From NCBI RefSeq assembly GCF_947496485.1, contig NZ_CANMCZ010000001.1, positions 1,111,596 to 1,175,595 on the forward strand: 64,000 nucleotides of DNA, in the 5' to 3' direction. Positions 34,794 to 45,058 of the stretch are shown here, piece by piece. The position numbers and the translations under genes are program-made. The notes beneath the pieces were generated by a model. It ran no database searches. It had not been told where the DNA came from and saw only the letters and a list, made by a program, of their open reading frames with translations. The DNA is from an uncultured Winogradskyella sp. GTDB lineage: Bacteria; Bacteroidota; Bacteroidia; Flavobacteriales; Flavobacteriaceae. Numbering within the stretch: the first letter of the stretch is position 1; each line of letters starts with the position of its first letter.

Positions 34794-37059
34794 GCGGTAC
34801 ATTTTTATACTACTTTTAAGCTTTATGTTTTCTCTTGAATCTTCCGGACAAGAGATTCAAAAAAAAATACCTCTCTCTGAAATTTTAAGTGCATTAGAAA
34901 CACAATTTAGTATCAGGTTTAATTATGCTGAAGATGCCATTTCTGAAACAGAAATTATACCTCCTTCTAAGGATTTTTCTTTAGAAAACACATTAACATA
35001 TCTAGAAAGTCAAACAGATTTTGAATTTATCTTAGCCAATGATAATGTGGTTTTAATAGTTTCTAAAGCCACTAATTTAAAACTTCAAAAACTATCTGAG
35101 GTTTTGGTTTCTGGATACATCGTAAAAGGAATTAATAAATTGAGCAATGGTTCTTTTGAGATAGATATTTCAGATTTCGATATATTACCAGGATTAATTG
35201 ATACAGATGTTTTACAAGCCGTTCAAGCATTTCCTGGTATTCAAAGTATTGACGAAACAGTTTCTAATATTAATATAAGAGGTGGGTCTCACGACCAAAA
35301 CCTCATCCTGTGGGATAATATCAAAATGTATCAATCTGGTCATTTTTTTGGTCTTATTTCTATGTTCAATCCTCAGATTACTCAACGCGTTGCTTTAACA
35401 AAAAATGGCTCTAGCACAGAATTTACAGACGGAGTTTCTGGCACTATTTCAATGGAAACTGAGAAAGAGATTAATGATGAATTTAAAGGTAGTTTAGGCA
35501 TAAATTTTATTGATGCAAACGGTTTTGTAGATGTACCGTTGAGCGACAAATCATCGTTACAAGTAGCTGCCCGAAAGTCTATTAGTGATTTTACTGAGAC
35601 ACCAACTTACAATAATTATTTTGAGCGTATCTCACAAGACTCAGAAGTTGAAAACAATACAATGAATATTGCCAATTCAGATAAGAAATTCGATTTTTAT
35701 GATGCGTCCTTACGTTGGATTTATAAAATTAATGATAAGGAAGAATTAAGGATTAATTTTATAAACACTGCAAACGAATTGGTCTTTACAGAAAACACTG
35801 TTGAGGAATCTAGAAAGAGTAGTTTACAACAAAATAGTATAGCAGGTGCAATTTATTATTCTAAAATTTGGAATGGTAAATGGCAAACCATTTTTGAAGG
35901 TTATGAAACCGATTATAAATTAAGATCTAATAATGCCAATATTTTAGATGCCCAACGTTTTCTCCAAGAGAATAAAGTCTCTGAAACCAGTTTAAAACTA
36001 AAAGCCAAGCTTAATATTAATGATAAAATACAACTACTGAGCGGCTATCATTTTGTAGAAACGAAAGTTTCAAATTTAGACGATGTAGATAATCCACTTT
36101 TTAGGTTATTAGTATCTGAAGTGGTTAGAACTCACGGTGTATTTTCTCAAGTTAATTTTAAATCTAAGGATAGAAATACAAATCTTAGTTCTGGCTTAAG
36201 ATACAATTATATAGGAAAGTTTGAGAAACACATTCTGGAACCAAGATTAAGTCTTACTCATAAATTCCTACAGCATTTTTCTGTTGAATTATTAGGCGAG
36301 TTTAAACATCAAAATACGTCTCAGGTTATAAATTTTCAAAATGATTTTTTAGGTATAGAAAAACGAAGATGGCAATTGTCTAATGATGGTGACATTCCTG
36401 TAATACTAAGTCGTCAAGGTTCCCTTGGTTTATCTTTTAACAAAAGTGGGTGGCTTCTAAGTGCAGAGGGCTATTATAAAAAAATTAAAGGCATTACAAC
36501 TCAAAGTCAAGGATTTCAAAACCAATACGAGTTTATTAAAACTGATGGAGCCTATGAAATTAAAGGTATTGACTTTATCGTTAGAAAGCAGTTAAGGAAT
36601 TTTAATACATGGTTAAGCTATTCTTATATGAGTAATAATTATAGTTTTGAATCATTACCAGAACAGATCTTTCCGAGTAATTTTGATATAACGCATGCTT
36701 TAACTTTTGGAACAAATTACACTTCAGAACATTTAAAACTTTCTCTTGGGCTTAATTGGAATTCTGGCAGACCTCAAACCAGTCCGCAATCTGGCAATGA
36801 AATTATTAATGGTAACATTAATTATAACGCTACCAATGCTGAGCAACTACAAGATTATTTTAGAGTTGATGTGTCTGCCTTATATGACTTTAAATTAAGT
36901 AAAACAACTAAGGCTAATTTTGGTGTATCAGTTTGGAATCTTTTAGATAAAGAAAATATTATTAATAATTTCTATAGATTAAGTGACAACTCTGTTAACG
37001 AAATTAATCAGAGATCTTTACGTATAACACCCAATGTAATATTTAGGGTGAATTTTTAA
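34777..37059 (+). CDS. TonB-dependent receptor with STN domain
   Basis: STN-like N-terminus, plug SNINIRGGSHDQNLILWDNIKMYQSGHFFGLISMFNP, beta-barrel. Confidence 0.92.
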   Translation: MAKQIKRYIFILLLSFMFSLESSGQEIQKKIPLSEILSALETQFSIRFNYAEDAISETEIIPPSKDFSLENTLTYLESQTDFEFILANDNVVLIVSKATNLKLQKLSEVLVSGYIVKGINKLSNGSFEIDISDFDILPGLIDTDVLQAVQAFPGIQSIDETVSNINIRGGSHDQNLILWDNIKMYQSGHFFGLISMFNPQITQRVALTKNGSSTEFTDGVSGTISMETEKEINDEFKGSLGINFIDANGFVDVPLSDKSSLQVAARKSISDFTETPTYNNYFERISQDSEVENNTMNIANSDKKFDFYDASLRWIYKINDKEELRINFINTANELVFTENTVEESRKSSLQQNSIAGAIYYSKIWNGKWQTIFEGYETDYKLRSNNANILDAQRFLQENKVSETSLKLKAKLNINDKIQLLSGYHFVETKVSNLDDVDNPLFRLLVSEVVRTHGVFSQVNFKSKDRNTNLSSGLRYNYIGKFEKHILEPRLSLTHKFLQHFSVELLGEFKHQNTSQVINFQNDFLGIEKRRWQLSNDGDIPVILSRQGSLGLSFNKSGWLLSAEGYYKKIKGITTQSQGFQNQYEFIKTDGAYEIKGIDFIVRKQLRNFNTWLSYSYMSNNYSFESLPEQIFPSNFDITHALTFGTNYTSEHLKLSLGLNWNSGRPQTSPQSGNEIINGNINYNATNAEQLQDYFRVDVSALYDFKLSKTTKANFGVSVWNLLDKENIINNFYRLSDNSVNEINQRSLRITPNVIFRVNF

Positions 37060-37061
37060 AA

Positions 37062-37964
37062 TTAAAAGAAAATTTCTTGTGCTAATCTAAAGGTATTAGC
37101 GTGCGCGTCTACGATGGTTTTTATATCTGGCGAATAACCTCCACCCATACTGCACATTACAGGGATTTTGTACTTTTTGCATTGCTCTAACACAAAACGG
37201 TCTCTAGCTTTACAACCCTCAACTGTCATGCCTAGTTTACCTAATTTGTCCGAGGCAATAACATCTACTCCACTTAGATAATAGATAAAATCTGGTTGTT
37301 CAGTTTTAATAAGCTTAGGTAAGTTATTATAAAGTAGATTTAAATAAGTTGCATCATCCGCATCATTTTCTAAGGCGATATCTAAATCACTCTTTTCTTT
37401 TTTAAATGGGTAGTTGCTTTTTCCGTGCATAGAAAAAGTAAATACTGAATGGTCATTTTGAAAAATCTCTGCAGTGCCATTACCTTGATGTACATCTAAG
37501 TCTACAATCAAAACTTTTTTAATCAAACCTTTGTTCTGAAGATATCGAGCACCTATAGCTTGATCATTTAGCAAGCAAAAAGCCTCTCCTCGATTGGTAT
37601 AAGCATGGTGAGTACCACCAGCAATATTCATAGCAACACCATATTTTAGTGCAAATTCACTAGCTCTTATGGTGCCATTAGCTATAATGACTTCACGCTG
37701 AACCAAAACTTCACTGAGCGGAAAACCAATTTTACGAGCTGCTCTTTGATCTAAAGTAATATTTACTAAGTCATAATAATAATTAGGCTCATGAACTGCT
37801 AATATATACTTGTCGTTTGGCTTAGTGGGTTCAAAAAAACTACTATCTGTACATGTGCCTTCATAGAGCAATTGCTGAGGCAACAAATCGTATTTTTCCA
37901 TTGGAAAACGATGTCCCTCAGGAAGTGGGTGTTTGTAAATAGGGTGAAATGCTATTTTTAGCAT
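37062..37964 (-). CDS. Histone deacetylase family protein
   Basis: AGGTHHAYTNRGEAFCLLNDQAIGA, VDLDVHQGNGTAEIF, YLSGVDVIASDKLGKLGMT. Confidence 0.93.
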   Translation of the reverse strand: MLKIAFHPIYKHPLPEGHRFPMEKYDLLPQQLLYEGTCTDSSFFEPTKPNDKYILAVHEPNYYYDLVNITLDQRAARKIGFPLSEVLVQREVIIANGTIRASEFALKYGVAMNIAGGTHHAYTNRGEAFCLLNDQAIGARYLQNKGLIKKVLIVDLDVHQGNGTAEIFQNDHSVFTFSMHGKSNYPFKKEKSDLDIALENDADDATYLNLLYNNLPKLIKTEQPDFIYYLSGVDVIASDKLGKLGMTVEGCKARDRFVLEQCKKYKIPVMCSMGGGYSPDIKTIVDAHANTFRLAQEIFF

Positions 37965-37988
37965 AAATAATTATAGGCTCTTAAACCT

Positions 37989-40388
37989 CTAATTTAGTGA
38001 TATCGTTTTCTCTTCAAAAATAAACGAGCCATCATTTGCTACACCTTCAATGAATAAAGTTATTGGTACTTGCGGTTTTAAAATTTTAAAAGTTACATTG
38101 CCCTGACTATCAACGGCTAATTCTGGCTTCCAATCTATGGTGCCATAACCTTTAAAGAAATCATCGTTATAATATTGATATTTTGGTGCATAAAACCTTT
38201 TATTCTTACTAAAGGTTAAAGGTATCTTATAACTTTGAGCCGTAGCCTTGTTAACTGAGCTAAACATACTCTTTGTTGTAGAATATATCCTCAATATGCC
38301 ATTTGCGCCTCTAGCTCCTCCTCCAAAACCAACTCTATCAATTTCAACATAATCTATATTTGCTAAAGGAAATTTATCAAGAAAGCTCGTACCAGCAAGA
38401 AGTGCCCCATCAAAATAGACTAACATTGGCCCTCCACCAAGAACACTACCGCCAGGGCCACGACCATTTGAGAAAATAACATCTCCAGACTCGGAATCTA
38501 AAGCTACACCTATTCTATTGGCCCTTAAGTAATCTTCTAAATACAAAAAAGTTAACTTATCGTTTTCAGAAGGTACCTTCATAGTACTAGATGTATGATT
38601 ACTTAATTTTCTAGCTCTCACCATTTCTTTATCTACACTAGATTCTACAACAACTTCATCTAAAGCTTGTACTTTATTTATTGCAAAATTGGAAGGTTGG
38701 CTTACACGAAGGTTTTCACTAATGTTATATTCAGGTTTAGGAAGCAATGGATTATTTTTAGTTTCTAGTCTAGGAATTGTGTTAGGGAAGGTGCGCAAAT
38801 ACAGTTGTGCAGGTTTTAGATTATCATCAGCATTTATTCTAGAGATGTAGATTTCAGTGTTATCAACCGGAAATGTACTATCAAAAATTATGCTTTTATT
38901 ACCGTCTGAAGTCTGTTTATATTGTGGTGGGTTACTACCAGAATGATGCAGTAAATAAATGTCATTTAAATATTTTTGATTATTCACATTAGCTTTTAAT
39001 TCAATGCCTTGTTCAAACGAATAAGGAAATTCATCTGGGAGAAACATATTGTTCCAGTCGTAACTACTCCAACCTTGAGTTACGAGTAAATTATCTAAAT
39101 CAAAACGTTTTTTGTCATCAATATTATCAAAATAATAGCTTCCATTTTCAATCCTACCTTTAATATAAGGTTGTAGCATTGTTTGAGATAATAGATTGTG
39201 ATGTCTATTATATGATACTGTTTCCTGTGGTAAAACAGAAATACTAATATTGTTGAAAGCCTCAGGGTTTATTGCTTTAAAACGTAACTTAACCCTTAGC
39301 GAGTCCACATAATCAGAAGCTGAAACTCCGTTAGTCTTAATGATATCAATGCCTTCATAATTAAAGAATAGACGTTCAGCAACTGGTATTTCATTCTCAT
39401 TGAATAAGGTTAAAATATTAATACCACTAGGTATACTATTATCTTCAATTACTTTGGTAACAACTGTATTATCGGTAAAATAAATATCTAATACATCATA
39501 ATTACTACCATTGTGTATCATTAATGTGTAACGTTTATTTTTTATAACATCTAAGGTTTCAGGATTAGTAGTAACTGAGGCAAATAGTTTTGTCTTAAGT
39601 CGTTTTACAGAGAGGATAACACCATTTTTTTTGATATTGTGACCAATTGAAAAATTAAAATCTTCGTTAGCATGATTTATTTTAACCTTATAATTATCAC
39701 TTACATCAGCCATTAAAGAAAATGAACCAATACCTAATTCATTGGTTATAAATGTGGTTAATATGTCGTTGTCTTTACCTATAACTTCTCCTTTGGTGTT
39801 TGGTAGACCAAAACCTTGGCTATCTTTTATTACTACACCAACTTTATTTAAAACACCATGAAGTAGATGACCACTCTCTGGAAGAAATTGAGCGTCAATG
39901 GTGTTATCTACTATAGGTTTTTCTATATACTTTTCAGCCTCAGGATCAATGACGCGTATAGATTCAGAATAATAATTGTGCTCATCAAAATTTCGCATCC
40001 AATTGGTGAAGGCTTTGATATTGTAAAAACCTGAATTAAAGAGAGAATCAACTGTAAATATATTTGAAGCTACTCCGTTAATAACACGGATCAGTTTTTT
40101 CTTAATAATATTTTTATTTTCATCTTCAATACTAACGTAAAGATTAGTCGTTAGTAAGGATAGTCTTTTATCTTTTTTATCCAAGACATAAGCTGTGAAA
40201 CCAATAGATTCACCTTTAATATAGGTAGATTTATTGAGGTGTAAATAGACCGTTTCTCTCGGCGAAGTGGTATAATCTTCATACTTATCAATGACATCTA
40301 TGGATTCCTCTTGTGCTCCAAGAAAACCAAAGCACATAAACAATAACAGATACCGATAACGCATGGATATTTTGTAGGGTAGTTTCAT
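37989..40388 (-). CDS. MG2-domain / TonB-plug-domain protein without barrel (paralog A)
   Basis: PRETVYLHLNKSTYIKGESIGFTAYVLDKK; C-terminal plug-like LANIDYVEIDRVGFGGGARGANGILRIYS. Confidence 0.75.
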   Translation of the reverse strand: MKLPYKISMRYRYLLLFMCFGFLGAQEESIDVIDKYEDYTTSPRETVYLHLNKSTYIKGESIGFTAYVLDKKDKRLSLLTTNLYVSIEDENKNIIKKKLIRVINGVASNIFTVDSLFNSGFYNIKAFTNWMRNFDEHNYYSESIRVIDPEAEKYIEKPIVDNTIDAQFLPESGHLLHGVLNKVGVVIKDSQGFGLPNTKGEVIGKDNDILTTFITNELGIGSFSLMADVSDNYKVKINHANEDFNFSIGHNIKKNGVILSVKRLKTKLFASVTTNPETLDVIKNKRYTLMIHNGSNYDVLDIYFTDNTVVTKVIEDNSIPSGINILTLFNENEIPVAERLFFNYEGIDIIKTNGVSASDYVDSLRVKLRFKAINPEAFNNISISVLPQETVSYNRHHNLLSQTMLQPYIKGRIENGSYYFDNIDDKKRFDLDNLLVTQGWSSYDWNNMFLPDEFPYSFEQGIELKANVNNQKYLNDIYLLHHSGSNPPQYKQTSDGNKSIIFDSTFPVDNTEIYISRINADDNLKPAQLYLRTFPNTIPRLETKNNPLLPKPEYNISENLRVSQPSNFAINKVQALDEVVVESSVDKEMVRARKLSNHTSSTMKVPSENDKLTFLYLEDYLRANRIGVALDSESGDVIFSNGRGPGGSVLGGGPMLVYFDGALLAGTSFLDKFPLANIDYVEIDRVGFGGGARGANGILRIYSTTKSMFSSVNKATAQSYKIPLTFSKNKRFYAPKYQYYNDDFFKGYGTIDWKPELAVDSQGNVTFKILKPQVPITLFIEGVANDGSFIFEEKTISLN

Positions 40389-40438
40389 AAATTTTTTTTG
40401 TTTAAGATACCAAAAATTAAGATAATTAGTCTAAAATA

Positions 40439-42835
40439 TTAATTCAATGTAATAGGCTTTTCTTCAAAAATAAACGATCCATCATTTGCAATACCTTCTA
40501 TAAATAAGGTGACAGGTACTTCTTGCTGTTCTATATTAAAGTAAATACTATTTTGATTATCTATTGATAATTCTGGTTTCCAATCTACAGTTCCAAAACC
40601 TATATAGAAGTCATCATCGTAATATTGATACTTAGGTACATAGAACTTTTTTTTAGTAGAAAACGTTAATGGAAAAATAAACTCTTGTTTTTTAGTTCTG
40701 TCATCCTCTGTTCTCGATCCAGGGTATAATTGAATTCTAATGATACCCAAATAGCGATTTGGCATATTACTCATTCTATCTATAGAGATATAATCAATAT
40801 ATTTTAAGTTAAGTCTATATAGATCACGACTATCAGCAAGGAACCCGTCTAAATATAATAGTGGTGGTGGATTTCTTGCAAATTTATTTGTAACAATCAT
40901 TATGCTTTCTTTCTCTAGCTCAAAAGCTTTAAAACCATTCACTGATAAAAAATTAGAGAGATACATATGGTGTTTAATTTCCTTATCGTCAATAATGGTA
41001 ATATCTCCTCTAACTTTTTTCTTTAATTCTGCAATTCTTAGTTCTTTCTCTGAAAATTCAGCATTCACAACTACCTCATCTAATTGCTGCACATCTCTTA
41101 GTTTTTTAAATGAAGATATATCTGTACTTAAGTGGGTTTGTAAACTGTAATACATTTTTGGCTTCAATATATTATGAGATGTATTTAAGTAAGGAATTCT
41201 ATTTGGCATCGCCTGTATGTATAATTTGGTGGGAAAAATATTTTCTTTCTCAAATTTTGATAGATATATACCATCAGATTCAAGTGGGAAAAAATTATCT
41301 ATATAAAAATAATCTAGGTCTGTCTTTTCAATTTCAAAGAAAAAAGGTTCTTTCTTATCTTTTGAATATATCATATAGGTAGTTTCTAAGGTAGCGTTAT
41401 CTTCATTAGTATTTACTTTGAGCTTAATGCCTTGTTCAAATTCGAATGGTAAATTTGTCTTTGATTTAAAAATATTGTCCCACTCATAACTACTCCACCC
41501 TTGGGTAAGGAGTAAATTATCTAGTTCTAATTTTTTTCTATCGGTGATATCTGTAAAATAATATCTGGCTTGCTCAATGTTGCCATTAAGGTAGGGTTGA
41601 AGAAAAGTGTACGACAGGATATTATGATGCCTTTTGTGAGATTGTGTCCCTTTAGGCAATATAGAAATACTTAAGTTGTTGAAGGTCTCTTTATCAATTT
41701 TATTGAAATTTAGCTTAAAGCTTAGTGAGTCTTTTATTTTGCTGACTGAAATCTCTTCAGATTTAATTATATCTAATCCATTAAAGTTAAAAAACAAGCG
41801 CTCTGCGATAGGTTTGTTGTTTTCATTAAACAGAGTTATAACATTAATACCTGCAGGAAGAGTCGCTAGGTCAAACGATTTTATGAGCTCTGGATTATTC
41901 TTAAAAGATACATCAAAAGTCTTAATCTCAGCACCATTATGTAAACTTAAAGTATATTTTTTATCATTAATAAGCGCTATGCTTTCTAGATTTGTTTTTA
42001 ATGCTACAACGGCTCTGTTTTTATGGTTTGCTACAGAAATTGAAACTCCAATCTCTTCAATTTTATGGTTAATTGGAAAAAGATAGTCTTTGTTTAGGTG
42101 GCTAATTTTCACCTTATACTGTTTACCTAACTCTGCCAAAAGCGGGAAATTGCCGATACCCAATTTATTCACCTTAAAGGTTGTAATAAGATCATTGTTC
42201 TGGTCAGTTACAGTACCATCGGCAGATGGTAAACCATAGCCCTTTACATCTTTAATTACTACACCTATTTTATTAATAACACCGTGGATTAGGTGCCCAC
42301 CTTCAGGAAGAAACTGTGCATCTATGTTATTTTTTGCAATTTCATTGACTATAACCCTTTCTTTTTCTGGGTCAATGACCCTAATGGATTCAATAAAATA
42401 GTTCTGTTCCTCAAAATTCCGCATCCAATTTGTGTAAGCCTTAATGTTATAATAACCAGAACTAAAGAGAGAATCAATAGTAAATATGTTTGAAGCGACT
42501 CCATTATCAATACGGATGAGTTTTTTCTTAATAATGTTTTTGTTTTCGTCTTCAACACTCACGTATAGATTTGTAGTCAATAAAGATGTTTTTTTAGTTT
42601 TCTTATCTAAAACATAGGCTGTAAAACCAATTGATTCACCTTTAATGTAAGTTGACTTATTAAGATGTAGATAAACTAATTCTCTTGGTGCATCAATATA
42701 ATCATCAAAAATGTTAATTAAATCTGATTCTTCTTGAGCATTAAGAAAACTAAAAGAAATACATAAAATGAAATACAGGGATAAGGTAGAATAGTGTGAT
42801 TTCATAATAGCTGATTTTGTACATGAATATATCAA
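40439..42835 (-). CDS. MG2-domain / TonB-plug-domain protein without barrel (paralog B)
   Basis: PRELVYLHLNKSTYIKGESIGFTAYVLDKK; C-terminus YDDDFYIGFGTVDWKPELSIDNQ...LFIEGIANDGSFIFEEKPITLN matches paralog A. Confidence 0.75.
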   Translation of the reverse strand: MIYSCTKSAIMKSHYSTLSLYFILCISFSFLNAQEESDLINIFDDYIDAPRELVYLHLNKSTYIKGESIGFTAYVLDKKTKKTSLLTTNLYVSVEDENKNIIKKKLIRIDNGVASNIFTIDSLFSSGYYNIKAYTNWMRNFEEQNYFIESIRVIDPEKERVIVNEIAKNNIDAQFLPEGGHLIHGVINKIGVVIKDVKGYGLPSADGTVTDQNNDLITTFKVNKLGIGNFPLLAELGKQYKVKISHLNKDYLFPINHKIEEIGVSISVANHKNRAVVALKTNLESIALINDKKYTLSLHNGAEIKTFDVSFKNNPELIKSFDLATLPAGINVITLFNENNKPIAERLFFNFNGLDIIKSEEISVSKIKDSLSFKLNFNKIDKETFNNLSISILPKGTQSHKRHHNILSYTFLQPYLNGNIEQARYYFTDITDRKKLELDNLLLTQGWSSYEWDNIFKSKTNLPFEFEQGIKLKVNTNEDNATLETTYMIYSKDKKEPFFFEIEKTDLDYFYIDNFFPLESDGIYLSKFEKENIFPTKLYIQAMPNRIPYLNTSHNILKPKMYYSLQTHLSTDISSFKKLRDVQQLDEVVVNAEFSEKELRIAELKKKVRGDITIIDDKEIKHHMYLSNFLSVNGFKAFELEKESIMIVTNKFARNPPPLLYLDGFLADSRDLYRLNLKYIDYISIDRMSNMPNRYLGIIRIQLYPGSRTEDDRTKKQEFIFPLTFSTKKKFYVPKYQYYDDDFYIGFGTVDWKPELSIDNQNSIYFNIEQQEVPVTLFIEGIANDGSFIFEEKPITLN

Positions 42836-42889
42836 AAATCACTCCAAAGTAAAACGACTTTAATGCATTATTAAGTATTGTTTCAGCCT

Positions 42890-44959
42890 TTAACTGATGG
42901 TTAAACCATTAGAAACTTCATCCTTGTCAGGATTAACAAACACCAAATTACCTGCTTCATCCTCGGTCATTAAAATCATCCCTTGGCTTTCTACACCACG
43001 AAGTTTTCTAGGTGCTAAATTCACTAAAACTGTAACACGTTTACCAATAACGTCTTCTGGCTTAAAGCTTTCTGCAATACCAGAAACGATAGTCCTAGTG
43101 TCAATACCAGTATCTACTTTTAAAACCAATAGCTTTTTTGTTTTTGGCATTTTTTCTGCTTCTAAAATAGTACCAACTCTAATATCTAGTTTTGTGAAAT
43201 CATCAAAAGTGATTTCTTCTTTTTGAGGTTCAACAACTTTATTTGCAACTTCGTTAGCTTTTTTACTGGCTTCAAGCTTTGCTAATTGTGCTTCGATTTG
43301 AGAATCCTCAATTTTAGAGAATAGTAGTTCCCCTTTTCCTATTTTATGTTCTGCAAGAAGTAGAATTTCTTTCGTTGATATATCTTCCCAATTAGATTCT
43401 GAATCAAGTTCAGAATGACAAAGAATTGCCTTTAGTTTATGAGATGTAAACGGTAAAAAAGGCTCGGATAAAACAGCTAGTGCAGAAGCAATTTGTAATG
43501 CCACAAACATTACTGTTTTAGTGCGTTCTTCATCTGTTTTAATAGTTTTCCATGGCTCTTCGTCAGCTAAGTATTTATTACCTAGTCGCGCCAAATTTAT
43601 AAGCTCTTGGCTTGCTTCTCTAAAACGGTAACGCTCTATAGAACTAGAAATAACAGCTGGATAGGCTTTTACAGTGGCTAAGGTTTCTTCATCTATAGGT
43701 TTATAGTTTGATGGAGTTGGCACAATACCATTATAATATTTGTTGGTTAGCACCACAACACGATTAATAAAGTTTCCAAAAATGGCAACGAGTTCATTAT
43801 TGTTTCTCGCTTGGAAATCTTTCCATGTAAAATCGTTATCCTTAGTTTCTGGTGCATTTGCCGTTAACGCATAACGCAATACATCTTGTTGGTTAGGGAA
43901 ATCCATTAAATAGTCTGGTAACCAAACTGCCCAATTTTTTGAGGTTGAGAGTTTATTATTTTCTAAGTTTAAAAACTCGTTTGCAGGTACATTTTCTGGT
44001 AAAATATAAGAACCTTCAGCCTTTAACATCGATGGAAAAATAATACAGTGAAATACAATATTATCCTTACCTATAAAGTGAACTAGTTTTGTGTTTTCAT
44101 CCTTCCAATAATCTTCCCAATTTTTGCCTTCTCTTGCAGCCCATTCTTTGGTTGAAGAAATGTAACCAATTGGAGCATCAAACCAAACATAAAGCACTTT
44201 ACCTTCACCTCCTTCTGCAGGTACCGGAATTCCCCAATCTAAATCTCTAGTTACTGCTCTTGGTCGCAGACCATCATCTATCCAAGATTTTACTTGACCG
44301 TAAACATTGGGTTTCCAGTCTTTTTTATGCCCCTTTAAAATCCATTCTCTGAGAAAATCCTCATGCTTGTTTAAAGGTAAAAACCAATGTTTGGTTTCTT
44401 TTAAAGTTGGTACATTTCCTGTTATAGCCGATTTCGGGTTTATTAAATCTGTAGCGTTAAGGCTGCTTCCACAGTTTTCGCACTGATCACCATAAGCTTC
44501 TTCATTTCCACATTTAGGGCAAGTTCCTATTACAAAACGATCAGCTAAAAACTGATTGGCTTCAGCGTCGTAAAGCTGCTCTGTAACTTCTTCTACAAAC
44601 TCATTTTTGTTGTAGAGTGTCTTAAAAAACTCTTGAGCTGTATCATGATGGATTTTAGCCGAAGTACGCGAGTAATTATCAAAAGAAATACCAAACTCTT
44701 CAAAAGATTTTTTGATAATTGCATGGTATTTATCGACGATGTCTTGTGGTGTAACTCCTTCTTTCTTTGCCTTTATTGTAATTGGCACTCCATGTTCATC
44801 ACTTCCGCAAATAAAAGCAACATCATTACCTGTTAATCTTAAATAACGAGAATAAATATCTGCAGGCACATATACACCAGCCAAATGACCAATATGTATT
44901 GGACCGTTGGTATAAGGTAATGCTGCAGTTATAGTATATCTTTTCGACATGATGTTCAT
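42890..44959 (-). CDS. metG: Methionyl-tRNA synthetase
   Basis: [49 protein letters not shown] zinc region, [12 protein letters not shown]-terminal tRNA-binding domain. Confidence 0.98.
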   Translation of the reverse strand: MNIMSKRYTITAALPYTNGPIHIGHLAGVYVPADIYSRYLRLTGNDVAFICGSDEHGVPITIKAKKEGVTPQDIVDKYHAIIKKSFEEFGISFDNYSRTSAKIHHDTAQEFFKTLYNKNEFVEEVTEQLYDAEANQFLADRFVIGTCPKCGNEEAYGDQCENCGSSLNATDLINPKSAITGNVPTLKETKHWFLPLNKHEDFLREWILKGHKKDWKPNVYGQVKSWIDDGLRPRAVTRDLDWGIPVPAEGGEGKVLYVWFDAPIGYISSTKEWAAREGKNWEDYWKDENTKLVHFIGKDNIVFHCIIFPSMLKAEGSYILPENVPANEFLNLENNKLSTSKNWAVWLPDYLMDFPNQQDVLRYALTANAPETKDNDFTWKDFQARNNNELVAIFGNFINRVVVLTNKYYNGIVPTPSNYKPIDEETLATVKAYPAVISSSIERYRFREASQELINLARLGNKYLADEEPWKTIKTDEERTKTVMFVALQIASALAVLSEPFLPFTSHKLKAILCHSELDSESNWEDISTKEILLLAEHKIGKGELLFSKIEDSQIEAQLAKLEASKKANEVANKVVEPQKEEITFDDFTKLDIRVGTILEAEKMPKTKKLLVLKVDTGIDTRTIVSGIAESFKPEDVIGKRVTVLVNLAPRKLRGVESQGMILMTEDEAGNLVFVNPDKDEVSNGLTIS
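43396..43416. repeat. Palindromic repeat-like insertion inside metG
   Basis: ATTCTGAA-TCAAG-TTCAGAAT; translates to [10 protein letters not shown] within MetG. Confidence 0.6.
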
Positions 44960-45058
44960 TTTAATTGAAGCGCAAAATTAGCGATTTTACTTGTAGTAAT
45001 AAAACCAAAAGACCTCTAGTGAAACTAAAGGCCTTATTCTCAATATTCTTTATAATTA

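Noticed and set aside
41676-42086. 136-aa + strand ORF
   Set aside because: Antisense to the 40439-42835 CDS, low-complexity hydrophobic translation.
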